Made by a program: the position numbers and the translations under genes. This document shows, piece by piece, positions 36,861-44,657 of a DNA stretch of 64,000 nt. The DNA lies in contig NZ_BAABGY010000011.1 of assembly GCF_039541815.1 (NCBI RefSeq), positions 310,001 through 374,000 on the forward strand. Reading direction: 5' to 3'. The DNA is from Flavisolibacter amylovorans (GTDB lineage Bacteria; Bacteroidota; Bacteroidia; Chitinophagales; Chitinophagaceae). The notes under the pieces were generated by a model, which saw only the letters and a program-made list of their open reading frames with translations, was not told where the DNA came from and did not search any database. Every line of letters begins with the position of its first letter. The first letter of the stretch is position 1.

Positions 36861-38084
36861 ATGCAAGTCTATAAACCTTCTGTTTCCTTCCTTCTAGATA
36901 CCCGGAAGGAGAAGCTCGATGGAACCTTTCCCCTGAAGTTGGTTGTCTACTGCCGGCCTGAAAAGAAGCGTTACAGCACAGGGCTCGACTTTACGAAAGA
37001 GGAATGGGAGAAGCTAAACGGGGCCCGTTTGAAGGATGAAAGCCTCAAAGAAAAAAAGATCAAGACGCAGATCCTGGTCACCAAGGCCGAGAGCATAATA
37101 GAGAAATTGGAACCTTTTTCGTTTTTCGCCTTCGAAGCTGCTTTCTTCAAACAAGCTGTCGGGAAATTAGATTTAACCCTAAAGCATTGGTTCGACCAAT
37201 ATGTTTCCAAGCTGGAGCAGGAAGGACGGGAAGGAACCCGGATATCCTATCGTACGACGCTCAACTCTCTTTTGAACTACTGGTCGAACCTCAAACTAAC
37301 TGACATCACTAAAGAGTTCCTGGTAGGGTACGAGACGGCCATGAAGCGGCAGGGCAAGTCACCCTCTACGATTGGGATTTACCTGCGCCAACTCCGGGCT
37401 ATCATCAACCAGGCAATTGAGCAAGGAGCACTTAAGGCGGAGCAGTATCCCTTTAAAAGCTATGACATCCCTGGAGCCAGAAACGTAAAGAAGGCACTTT
37501 CCGACGAACAATTGCAGAAGATACTGAGCTATGCGCCCGCTTCGGCTAATGAAGAGAAAGCGCTCGACTTCTGGATCTTGAGCTACCTGTGCAACGGAAT
37601 GAATATGACAGATATTCTCCACCTTAAGCCTGAGAATATCGACCGTACCTTTCTTTACTACATCAGGCAGAAAACCATCCGCACCCGTAAGAAAGACTTA
37701 CGACCCATTAAGGTACCGCTGCACCCCAAAGCGAAAATGATCATTGAGAAGTGGCGGGCAAAGCTTAATGAGACCCCCTATTTGTTTCCTGTGCTTGACG
37801 CCGATATATCACCCAAGACGGTAAAGCACCGCGTTCAGAAATTTATCAAGCAAGTCAACGAAGGCATGGAGCAAATAAGGGTCAAGTTAGAGATTGACCA
37901 GAAGTGCACGACCTATGCTTGCCGCCATAGCTTTTCTACGCGACTGATGCGAAAGGGAGCGAGTAGTCAGCTGATCAAAGAGAGCCTGGGGCACAGTAGC
38001 GTAGCGGTAACGGAGAATTACTTAGGCGATTTTGCAGATGATGTTAAATTGGATTTTGCCAACATGCTTACGGAATTCAAGTAA
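36861..38084 (+). CDS. Tyrosine recombinase (integrase), Bacteroidota SAM-like type
   Basis: 407 residues from the ATG at 36861; the frame is open earlier, but MQVYKPSVSFLLDTRKEK is the usual arm-binding domain start. The N-terminal arm-binding domain is followed by a SAM-like core-binding domain (SKLEQEGREGTRISYRTTLN to YLRQLRAIINQAI) and the catalytic domain. Visible are CRHSFSTRL, SLGHSSVAV and the nucleophile Tyr in ENYLGDF. The first catalytic arginine, expected in the LCNGMNMTDI block, is replaced by Asn; IntDOT-type enzymes also lack it. It starts about 150 bases from the tRNA-Asn fragment, reading away from it, as for an integrase next to its attachment site. Active status is likely but unproven. 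Confidence 0.88.
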   Translation: MQVYKPSVSFLLDTRKEKLDGTFPLKLVVYCRPEKKRYSTGLDFTKEEWEKLNGARLKDESLKEKKIKTQILVTKAESIIEKLEPFSFFAFEAAFFKQAVGKLDLTLKHWFDQYVSKLEQEGREGTRISYRTTLNSLLNYWSNLKLTDITKEFLVGYETAMKRQGKSPSTIGIYLRQLRAIINQAIEQGALKAEQYPFKSYDIPGARNVKKALSDEQLQKILSYAPASANEEKALDFWILSYLCNGMNMTDILHLKPENIDRTFLYYIRQKTIRTRKKDLRPIKVPLHPKAKMIIEKWRAKLNETPYLFPVLDADISPKTVKHRVQKFIKQVNEGMEQIRVKLEIDQKCTTYACRHSFSTRLMRKGASSQLIKESLGHSSVAVTENYLGDFADDVKLDFANMLTEFK

Positions 38085-38317
38085 TGATAGTAATTATAAT
38101 ATCCCCACTACGAATAGTATAGGTTTTGAGTAAGTTCATTCGGTATTCGCCGTTGTTCAATAATATGTAGGCAGCCGCAGTCTATCCCGGAGTGTAGCCG
38201 CCGAGAAGTGCGAGCTGCTAAAAAAATTAGCCGGAAAATTTGGTATTTCTACTATTCTCAGTGAAATCGCCTGCTATACCTTCGCTAGACAGTCTCAAGT
38301 AAACCTAAACCAAAGCT

Positions 38318-38953
38318 ATGACAGTCGATTACACTTTAGCAATCAATCAAAACAATCCTTGCGAATTCACTGGCGATGCGTATATCACTCTTCTGAATCG
38401 ATACACCTCTATCGAAGAAATGAGTAAAGGAGAGCGTATAGGCGGAAACATTCCTTACAAAGAATTTAAGGCTATTGCTGCAGATGAACAGAATTATTTC
38501 GTTAATGCGTTACAGTTGGAGTCTATTGAGCTAAGTACGGGTGGTAAAACCGAATTGACTACTTTGATTAATTCACTGATCGAAGTCGCTTCGACTACCG
38601 ATTTCAATGAGATCAAAGGTATTATCGTACAATGGGAAGGCGACTTACTCCAAAAGCAAAGCGATTTTTCCAAGGAGGATCTGGTCAGTCTTTTCTCTGC
38701 GTCGTCTATGATGCGATATGGAGCATTGTATTGGATGGAGCGATTTAAGGGGGAGGCTCCGGGTTCCTCAACCGCTAAGGGGTCATTTTGGAAGTGGTTA
38801 GCTTGTGCCGTCAGTGCTGCAGTCTGTATTCTGGTTGTTGGTCCCATTCTCGCGGGAGTGAGTATTGGCCTTACGTTAACTCTTGGAGGAAGTATCATCT
38901 GGGGTGCAATCGGCTTTTCGGTAGCATATGGTATCGCTTTCGGTTATGACTAA
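38318..38953 (+). CDS. Hypothetical protein with glycine-rich hydrophobic C-terminus
   Basis: 211 residues, family not recognised. The first 155 residues are soluble (YTLAINQNNPCEFTGDAY, SLFSASSMMRYGALYW). From residue 158 onwards two hydrophobic segments appear (WKWLACAVSAAVCILVVGPI and GVSIGLTLTLGGSIIWGAIG), rich in Gly and Ala, and the protein ends YGIAFGYD. Such tails are seen in small secreted or pore-type peptides as well as in plain membrane proteins. There is no signal peptide. It is followed nine bases later by an outer-membrane barrel gene on the same strand, so the pair is probably one operon, carried between the integrase and the tRNA-Ser fragment. Confidence 0.6.
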   Translation: MTVDYTLAINQNNPCEFTGDAYITLLNRYTSIEEMSKGERIGGNIPYKEFKAIAADEQNYFVNALQLESIELSTGGKTELTTLINSLIEVASTTDFNEIKGIIVQWEGDLLQKQSDFSKEDLVSLFSASSMMRYGALYWMERFKGEAPGSSTAKGSFWKWLACAVSAAVCILVVGPILAGVSIGLTLTLGGSIIWGAIGFSVAYGIAFGYD

Positions 38954-38962
38954 TTTGAATTT

Positions 38963-39619
38963 ATGTACAAGAATGGACCGGTGTATTTTCTAAGTTTTCT
39001 GGTAATTTGGGGCGTCAATATCCAGGCAAGCAGGGCGCAGTCAACTCTGCCGAAGTTCGACGGGTTCGCGGGTCTTCTTGCCGGACGTGCACTTAATATC
39101 TCTAAAGATATTTATTCAAGCACCGGCTTCGGAGCGGAAGTGGGCGTCCGACGCAATTTCAGCTTAGGCAACGGAAACTGTTTTGTAGTTGGATTGACTG
39201 CACGAAACAACAGCTACCATGTCGAGGGATATTTCGAAAGGCAGAACAGCGATGATTTGTTTCTTCGGACTCCCGATAACGTAAAAGTGAATCGTCTTGA
39301 GTTTACACCAGTTTCCATTATTACAGGTTATAGGAGGTCGGTGGGACCCAAAATAGTTCTGGGAGTCGACTTCCAAACTTCCTATGTCGGCCGGATCGAT
39401 CGAAATTTTAAAGTGGGATCAGATCTTAAGAATGAACCGTTTGATCTTAATAATAGCCTTTTTTTCGGTTTGGGTGCGTTAATCAGTTTGCCAGTATCAA
39501 CGTCGTCGTCCTGGCGATATGAGCTGTTCTCGGATTATTCGCTCAGCTCGTACAGCAGCAATAGAAGCTTCAATCCATTCTCGGTTGGGATACGAATTAG
39601 CCGTGGATTTGGGAAGTAA
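38963..39619 (+). CDS. Outer-membrane beta-barrel protein (OMP_b-brl type)
   Basis: 218 residues. A signal peptide (YFLSFLVIWGVNIQASRAQ) precedes alternating aromatic and hydrophobic strands typical of small Bacteroidota outer-membrane barrels: GAEVGVRRNFSLGNGNCFVV, FTPVSIITGYRRSVGPKIVL, LFFGLGALISLPVSTSSSW and a final FSVGIRISRGFGK. It is predicted to sit in the outer membrane as an 8-strand-like barrel; its ligand is unknown. It follows the glycine-tail protein by nine bases, which links the two, and is followed by a hairpin terminator at 39646. Confidence 0.75.
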   Translation: MYKNGPVYFLSFLVIWGVNIQASRAQSTLPKFDGFAGLLAGRALNISKDIYSSTGFGAEVGVRRNFSLGNGNCFVVGLTARNNSYHVEGYFERQNSDDLFLRTPDNVKVNRLEFTPVSIITGYRRSVGPKIVLGVDFQTSYVGRIDRNFKVGSDLKNEPFDLNNSLFFGLGALISLPVSTSSSWRYELFSDYSLSSYSSNRSFNPFSVGIRISRGFGK

Positions 39620-39645
39620 TCAATATGAAGGGATTCTTCGTTAAA

Positions 39646-39670
39646 CAAAGCCGCTCACAGAGCGGCTTTG
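39646..39670. terminator. Hairpin terminator between the barrel gene and the tRNA-Ser fragment
   Basis: A perfect 10-bp stem (caaagccgct with agcggctttg, five-base loop) with T-runs inside both arms. It could end the barrel operon rightward and the tRNA leftward. Confidence 0.7.
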
Positions 39671-39676
39671 TGCGTA

Positions 39677-39730
39677 GGCGGAGGAAGAGGGATTCGGACC
39701 CCCGGACACCTTTCGGTAAACCGGCGTACT
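39677..39730 (-). other. Possible tRNA-Ser 3' fragment, attachment-site remnant
   Basis: On the minus strand: a long variable-arm-like region (GGTTTACCGAAAGGTGTCC), a TPsiC-like arm GGGGG-TCCGAAT-CCCTC (C instead of T at the second loop base), then acceptor TTCCTCC, discriminator G and CC. The matching 5' acceptor strand and the anticodon arm are not seen upstream. The amino acid is inferred from the long variable arm and is uncertain. Confidence 0.45.
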
Positions 39731-39734
39731 CTGA

Positions 39735-40096
39735 AACTTATTGCCTCTGATCTACGTCTCTCCGCGTTACAGTAGGTAGGCAAATAATCACAAGTACGGT
39801 TTGGGGCTTACGCAGCGATTAGGCATTTATACCGGCGTTGCACAAGGCAAGATCTGCTTATACAGAAACGTGATCGAAATCTCCCCTTTTTTAGTATCAG
39901 GTCTTTCAGTCCACATTGAGGGGATGATGGTTGCCAATAATAGTTGCTGTGAGTTGTTGTTTGGCATAGGAAGCCTAGGGCGGTGGTGGCTGATCCTTAT
40001 TGACAATCGCTACAAAATCAAACGGCCTTATCAGAATGAATGCAAAGGTTTAGCTCATTGTCGGGTGGTAGGTGCTAACATTTCCAATCTATTCCG
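39735..40096. other. Intergenic stretch, nothing recognised
   Basis: About 360 bases between the tRNA fragment and the helix-turn-helix gene. A 100-codon frame at 39801-40103 has cysteine-rich, non-family content and overlaps the next gene; I do not support it. Confidence 0.5.
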
Positions 40097-40387
40097 TCAA
40101 TGATGTTTTCTATTTGAAAGAAATTGATCCGTTTTTGCGGCTAGTTCGTCGCTGTCGCAGCGCTTATGCTTCAGTACCCAGGCATCGAGCTCAGTTCGTT
40201 TGAAATAAATCAATTTTCCTGTCGGCGAATAATGGGGTATCACCCGGCCGCTGGTCAATTTATACATATGCGATTGACTGATGCATAGGTAGGTGCACGC
40301 CTCCGACAGGCTTAATACTTCTTTTTGTAACAGATAGAGGCGCGGGTCAATTTCACGCCCTTCTAAATCATGCCGCACAGGTTCCAT
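40097..40387 (-). CDS. Excisionase-type helix-turn-helix protein
   Basis: 96 residues from the ATG at 40387; a GTG six bases upstream is possible. The core LSLSEACTYLCISQSHMYKLTSG then IPHYSPTGKLIYFKRTELDAWV is the MerR-like excisionase/HTH_17 fold, with a recognition helix and a beta wing. Such proteins bind the ends of integrative elements or repress their genes. Here it is the last gene, downstream of the conjugation cluster on the same strand, just before the tRNA-Ser fragment. It may control excision of the transfer element. Basic tail (FLSNRKHH) as expected for DNA binding. Confidence 0.85.
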   Translation of the reverse strand: MEPVRHDLEGREIDPRLYLLQKEVLSLSEACTYLCISQSHMYKLTSGRVIPHYSPTGKLIYFKRTELDAWVLKHKRCDSDELAAKTDQFLSNRKHH

Positions 40388-40401
40388 ACACACGTTATTA
40401 T

Positions 40402-40767
40402 TTAGTTTTCTTTACCGCTAACCTCAATGAAATAGATTAGGCTTCCCAGGAAGTGGTTGTAGGAGGGCACATACTGGATATAGCCGTATTGGTGGAGCTC
40501 CCGCATGCTTCGATGATAGGTGGCGCTGCCGGAGATCTTACAAAGTGGCATCACTTCCTTACTAAAGACGGAAACGGGGTTCTGAAACCCTTTTTCTGCC
40601 CACAGGCCGTATAAAGCAGTATATAGACTGATGTGCACGGGAGCGATCCGGGGGTCTTCCCGGACCGCTTTAAAAAACTGGACAAACAGCGATTCCATAG
40701 AAATCGGTTTAGGAAATAGAGTTTCTGGATTTTCGGGATGCCTTTTTTTGGGTGCTGCCCTCGCCAT
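40402..40767 (-). CDS. Winged-helix regulatory protein of conjugative element type
   Basis: 121 residues. The body PISMESLFVQFFKAVREDPRIAP, VHISLYTALYGLW, CKISGSATYHRSMRELHQYGYI matches a small Bacteroidota family found in mobile elements, with a winged-helix replication or regulatory character. The final strand pair (YNHFLGSLIYFI) is the wing. The first 20 codons overlap the next gene upstream by 59 bases; a later ATG at 40698 would remove the overlap, but the long form fits the family. It lies 14 bases before the excisionase-type gene on the same strand, so both are likely controlled together. Confidence 0.65.
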   Translation of the reverse strand: MARAAPKKRHPENPETLFPKPISMESLFVQFFKAVREDPRIAPVHISLYTALYGLWAEKGFQNPVSVFSKEVMPLCKISGSATYHRSMRELHQYGYIQYVPSYNHFLGSLIYFIEVSGKEN

Positions 40768-41518
40768 CAGAACCTGCCTTCAACTTTTGCCCCTTCGACT
40801 GGCCCTTGCCCTGCTCCAGCCGGACTCCTTCCTTCGTACTATCCTGGCCGATCTCTTTCCCATTGATGATGCGTCGGCCGTTGGGCTCGTAGAGGTTGAG
40901 GGACTTGAACTGAGGGGCGGCTTCGATAAAGATCTGTTTGGGTCCTCCTTCAGCTTCGAGGGTTACAGCCTGCCGGTTGCCGCGTTCCAGCGACCGGACC
41001 AGGCTGTCCCGGTCTTCCGGCGTCTGCAGTTCCTTGATGTTATGCTTGTTCAGTGCCTGCTCTAGGTCAAAGCCATAGGCCTCGCGGAATTGCTTCGTCT
41101 TGAAGTTGCCATTTGCTTCCGACTGCTTGAAATCCAGCTGCACCCAGGCCCGGTAGGATTCGCCTTCCTTTGTGGTCAGGTCCTTGTGGACAGCGCGGCC
41201 GGAAAGCAGATTATACCCTTCCTTGAGCGTGATGTTATCTTGCTTGCCGTTAATGTAAAACGACTGCTGCAGCGGCTCTTGCAGCTTGTCGTTCTTCAGC
41301 GCCAGGTTATAGCGGTTAAAGAAGTACATATCGCTTTCATTGGAGCGCCGGAAATGGAGTGTTGCCTCGGTTTTGTCGGTGCCGAAAGCCGCTTCATGAC
41401 GTAATGTAAACTCCGGGGCTCCCTGCGCCAGTTTCTCTTTGAGAACTTCTGCCAGCCCCTCGCCAAAGCCGGTGTATTTGATTTGGTTCGCGAGGAACTC
41501 ATAATTTTTTTCGTTCAT
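40709..41518 (-). CDS. Hypothetical conjugative-element protein (DUF3945-like)
   Basis: 269 residues. Segments such as FTLRHEAAFGTDKTEATLHF, YFFNRYNLALKNDKLQEPLQ and YINGKQDNITLKEGYNLLSG, plus a lysine-, glycine- and serine-rich tail (KGQSKGQKLKAGSDGEG), match proteins with DUF3945/DUF4099-type blocks that accompany Bacteroides-type conjugative elements. The block GRAVHKDL and EGESYRAWVQLDF is the most conserved-looking part. The molecular role is unknown. It is downstream of TraN by about 30 bases on the same strand, and so is likely in the transfer operon. No enzyme motif is visible. Confidence 0.65.
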   Translation of the reverse strand: MNEKNYEFLANQIKYTGFGEGLAEVLKEKLAQGAPEFTLRHEAAFGTDKTEATLHFRRSNESDMYFFNRYNLALKNDKLQEPLQQSFYINGKQDNITLKEGYNLLSGRAVHKDLTTKEGESYRAWVQLDFKQSEANGNFKTKQFREAYGFDLEQALNKHNIKELQTPEDRDSLVRSLERGNRQAVTLEAEGGPKQIFIEAAPQFKSLNLYEPNGRRIINGKEIGQDSTKEGVRLEQGKGQSKGQKLKAGSDGEGSTQKKASRKSRNSIS

Positions 41519-41549
41519 GGCTATTATGTTTAAGGGTGAAAAGGCTGGT

Positions 41550-42314
41550 TTACTGGGCTGGTAGCGACCGCGCCCGGAATAAGTAGCGGTTACTGACCTT
41601 CAAGAGGAGGTGCCTTCCGCCCGATTTTTCCAGGAGCTCTATACCGAAATATTTGGCGTCCGGAGCCGTGAATTTTTCGAGCGCGACTACCGTAGTTAAT
41701 TCGCTGTGCCCGGGAATCTTTTGAACCGGTAGTGCCCAGCCCACCGGAGCGAGCATCAGCTCTTGCTGGGCGGTCCGCTTGGCCTTCTTCCGGTCGCGGA
41801 TATAAAAGCGAAGGGCATCTACATCGTAATCAATTGCTGTTTCATTTTTCAGATGAAGTTGATAGAAGAGAATACTGCCCCGTACGTAAATGCTGCGAAC
41901 TTCCATCCGGATGCCACCACTCGTTTCTTTAAGTGTGCGCAACAGCCGGGGCGCCTGTAGTAAGCTCTTGGCCGTAGCTTCTACGGATGCCGCGCCTTTC
42001 GGCGGAACCGTGTAGACCCATTCCTTGGGAAGGCTGTCGAAGGAGACTGAAAAACTGTACAAGCTGCCATCGGCAGTCACGACACTTAAATTGGTCTGCG
42101 GCAGGGCGGAAGAGGCAGCCTTTGCCAGAAGGATGTGCGTCGCTTCTTTAACCCGTTGAACCAGCACGTCCTTAGAGCCACGGTCGACATGGACAATAGG
42201 GGCAGAGAATACGAGGCTGGTTGTTTTGTCGGTCGTAAGTTGAATGGCTGGGTGTTGCGCCATTGCCTCTGCAAAACAGCTAATAACGAATAGCAGAATA
42301 GCAAAAGGTTTCAT
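41550..42314 (-). CDS. traN: Conjugative transposon protein TraN (DUF4138)
   Basis: 254 residues with a signal peptide (MKPFAILLFVISCFAEAMAQ). The pattern PAIQLTTDKTTSLVFSAPIV, HVDRGSKDVLVQRVKEATHIL and LPKEWVYTVPPKG is typical of Bacteroides TraN proteins, which are periplasmic or outer-membrane parts of the transfer machine, comparable in place to VirB9. It follows TraM by ten bases, in the usual gene order. The C-terminal SNRYLFRARSLP is as in the family. It probably joins the core complex that spans the envelope with TraM. Confidence 0.9.
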   Translation of the reverse strand: MKPFAILLFVISCFAEAMAQHPAIQLTTDKTTSLVFSAPIVHVDRGSKDVLVQRVKEATHILLAKAASSALPQTNLSVVTADGSLYSFSVSFDSLPKEWVYTVPPKGAASVEATAKSLLQAPRLLRTLKETSGGIRMEVRSIYVRGSILFYQLHLKNETAIDYDVDALRFYIRDRKKAKRTAQQELMLAPVGWALPVQKIPGHSELTTVVALEKFTAPDAKYFGIELLEKSGGRHLLLKVSNRYLFRARSLPAQ

Positions 42315-42324
42315 GGTTTTGTAT

Positions 42325-43578
42325 TTAGTTTGAAGAATTGGTTTTGTTTTTCAGAAAAACACGGTAGCCGGCTTTGACCGTGATACGGACCATCTTAGTT
42401 TTCTTGCCCAGAAAGCTTTTTACGGTGCTCAATCCGGCGCTGGCGGCCTGTGCTTTCAGTGAGGGGTCCATCATTCCGATATCAACTGTCTGCACAGAAG
42501 CATCTGCCGAAGACTTCACTGTTTCGCGTGTGATGGCGCCGGGTATGTACAGTCCGGGTAGCCCATCGATGTCATATACTTCGAGCTGCACCGGAAGGAG
42601 CGATCCGCCGTAATGAATGGACGGTATGTTCATTTCAGCACGCTCGCCATTAAGATTAATTACTCCGTAAACAAAAGCCCCTTTTGGAACGGTGCGGCTA
42701 CCTACGGTGAGGTCCTGGAGCAGGCGTAGCTTGGCCACACTTCCATTGATCAGCGTTTGCGTACCGTGAACCACGGCTTCAATCGTTCCCTCTTCTTTTG
42801 TTTCTTGCTCCACTTCTTCAATTCCATAAAAGCCATTTTCTGACCCCTCGCTGATCCCAGAGCCGAGTAGAGACGTATGGGCCTCGCCACGGTGAGCCGT
42901 AACGGTCAAAGCTTCCTTTCGCTTTTTTTCTTCGATGGCCTTCAGTCGCTCGCGCACCCGTTCCGGATGCTGGATGTCGAGGATCTTGTCCATCATGCCG
43001 TTGAGGCTCTCCAATTCAGGGTCGGGCTCCGAACCTCCTGAAGTAGGCGTGGGTATCATTCCTTCCAGCTCATCGACGCTTCTATTGCCGCCTCCGGCTG
43101 TTGCATTGGCGGCACGGGATGGGTTCACGTGTTGCATGTTCGCTCCAGACGCGGCCGGGGTCAACTGGCGGTTCAATTCGTCTAGCTTCCGGTAGATCCG
43201 TTCTTCATTCGGGTCTCGGTACGGCGCATGCGCAGAAACGCCTGGCGGTGTGGCAAACGGATAGTCGGACGGCGCAGGCAGGCTCGTATCGGTCCTTGTT
43301 CCAAGCGGCTGAAGGGCAACACTGTCTGTTCTATCGAGGCCGGCGGCTTTGCGCTCCGCTGCCTCGTAGAAGCTCATTTTGTTTTCGCTGCCGTCTTCTT
43401 TGAGCTGGGCCGGCGGGAGGTGCATGTTCAGGCCAGTACTCGCCGCTTCTGTAGCTTGTGTAGTTCCCTTGCCGCCACCTAGTGCCCAGAAAGCCATCGT
43501 GAGAAATGGGATGACCAGTAAAGGAAGCAGCAGGAGCGCCTTGCGCTTTCTTTCATCGAGAGGATTTTGGTTGTTCAT
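42325..43578 (-). CDS. traM: Conjugative transposon protein TraM
   Basis: 417 residues. A membrane helix near residues 13-32 (ALLLLPLLVIPFLTMAFWAL) is followed by a long proline- and charge-rich linker (YRDPNEERIYRKLDELNRQL) and a C-terminal domain with VPKGAFVYGVINLNGERAEM, IPSIHYGGSLLPVQLEVYDI and LPGLYIPGAI. This is the TraM family, equivalent to VirB10, linking the inner and outer membranes. Its start overlaps the TraL-like gene by 26 bases, which suggests coupling. The linker length and domain order are complete, so the protein looks functional. Confidence 0.92.
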   Translation of the reverse strand: MNNQNPLDERKRKALLLLPLLVIPFLTMAFWALGGGKGTTQATEAASTGLNMHLPPAQLKEDGSENKMSFYEAAERKAAGLDRTDSVALQPLGTRTDTSLPAPSDYPFATPPGVSAHAPYRDPNEERIYRKLDELNRQLTPAASGANMQHVNPSRAANATAGGGNRSVDELEGMIPTPTSGGSEPDPELESLNGMMDKILDIQHPERVRERLKAIEEKKRKEALTVTAHRGEAHTSLLGSGISEGSENGFYGIEEVEQETKEEGTIEAVVHGTQTLINGSVAKLRLLQDLTVGSRTVPKGAFVYGVINLNGERAEMNIPSIHYGGSLLPVQLEVYDIDGLPGLYIPGAITRETVKSSADASVQTVDIGMMDPSLKAQAASAGLSTVKSFLGKKTKMVRITVKAGYRVFLKNKTNSSN

Positions 43579-44014
43579 GACGTTTGTTTTTTAGTTGCTG
43601 ATGATAAAGAACTTCGAGGTAGAGGAGCGTGTCGCGCAGCCCCCTTTGTAAGGTGTCTCCTCCGGCAATGAGGCTGTCCAAATGCAGCCGGTAGGAGTGA
43701 AGCCGTTCGTATTCCCGTTGCGCCAAGACAGGTTCTGTGTGAGCTTTGGGGGAAATGTAGGGCTGTCTGATGCTGTCAACATGCACAGTAGGCTCATATG
43801 GGTGGAAGAAGCTTCGAGCCAGAACTATGGCACTGGCTGTTGCACAAAGCACTACGAAGCCAAGCAGGACGATCTTCTGCCCCCCTGGCGTATAGCCGTT
43901 GAACCATCCGCCCAGCGTTTCGGCTGCTCCACTCCTGAAGCGCTGCACTTGGTTTCGAAGCCCATTCCAAAAGCCCCCGCTCCCTACGGTCTCGTTATTT
44001 TCAATCATTTTCAT
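43553..44014 (-). CDS. TraL-like small membrane protein
   Basis: 153 residues with one membrane helix near residues 48-67 (KIVLLGFVVLCATASAIVLA) and a periplasmic tail rich in charged residues (REYERLHSYRLHLDSLIAGG). It lies between TraK and TraM, where TraL sits in Bacteroides elements. The sequence is not strongly conserved in this family, so the name rests on position and topology. It overlaps TraM by 26 bases. It is probably a structural part of the transfer complex. The start could be either of the first two methionines (44014 or 44008). Confidence 0.65.
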   Translation of the reverse strand: MKMIENNETVGSGGFWNGLRNQVQRFRSGAAETLGGWFNGYTPGGQKIVLLGFVVLCATASAIVLARSFFHPYEPTVHVDSIRQPYISPKAHTEPVLAQREYERLHSYRLHLDSLIAGGDTLQRGLRDTLLYLEVLYHQQLKNKRHEQPKSSR

Positions 44015-44026
44015 ATTTCCTGTCTT

Positions 44027-44647
44027 TCAATGCCGCGGTTCGGTTTTGAGATCACGGTTCTCCAGCGTATTCCACTTTTCGATCAGAAAACCGTGCGGAT
44101 TGTTGTCTGAGCGGGAGACATTGCGTAACCATCCTTCCGTGATCAGGTTGCGCTGCGTGATGGAACTCGGGCGAATGATTTGCTGCGTCGCCCAGCACCG
44201 GAAGTGGTAGGGATACGCGTTCATGTCCAGCGCCACGCTGTCTACCTCTATTTCCTGGCTGATGTTGCCGGAGATGAGCCCAGTGTAGTAGTTGTTTTCT
44301 TTTAGGCTCTCATAGAGTGAGCGGGCAGAGCCATCGGCCAGGTAAAGGGCGCTGGTAATGTTGCTTTGAATGACCTTATCGTCCGGGTCAAGGGTGAAAA
44401 AGTACTTGTGAAAGGTGCGCACATGATCCCGGGCCTCTACCGGCAGGTTTTCCTTCCGATCGCCGGCGAAAGCTTCGATCGCCTTTCCACTCGCCAGCAC
44501 ATAGATCCGGGACTCCCGGTATGCGGTCGATTTGTAGTTGCTGTAAATAACAGCTCCGCAAATGAGGGTGCACGCAATCACCACGCTTAAGCAGAAGAGC
44601 CGTACTTGCCGGAAGGCTGTATCCATATTCTTTGCTTTCTGAAACAT
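44027..44647 (-). CDS. traK: Conjugative transposon protein TraK (VirB8-like)
   Basis: 206 residues with a membrane helix near 15-36 (VRLFCLSVVIACTLICGAVI) and a periplasmic domain with NLPVEARDHVRTFHKYFFTL and NPHGFLIEKWNTLENRDL. This is the TraK family, which resembles VirB8 and helps to assemble the inner-membrane complex. It is ten bases after TraJ, and the order J, K, L, M, N is kept. Two start candidates exist (44647 and 44626); the longer was kept. The C-terminus is complete, so the gene should be functional. Confidence 0.9.
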   Translation of the reverse strand: MFQKAKNMDTAFRQVRLFCLSVVIACTLICGAVIYSNYKSTAYRESRIYVLASGKAIEAFAGDRKENLPVEARDHVRTFHKYFFTLDPDDKVIQSNITSALYLADGSARSLYESLKENNYYTGLISGNISQEIEVDSVALDMNAYPYHFRCWATQQIIRPSSITQRNLITEGWLRNVSRSDNNPHGFLIEKWNTLENRDLKTEPRH

Positions 44648-44657
44648 AGGGTTCGCT

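Noticed and set aside
39801..40103. A 100-codon open frame
   Set aside because: Composition is not protein-like and it overlaps the excisionase-type gene.
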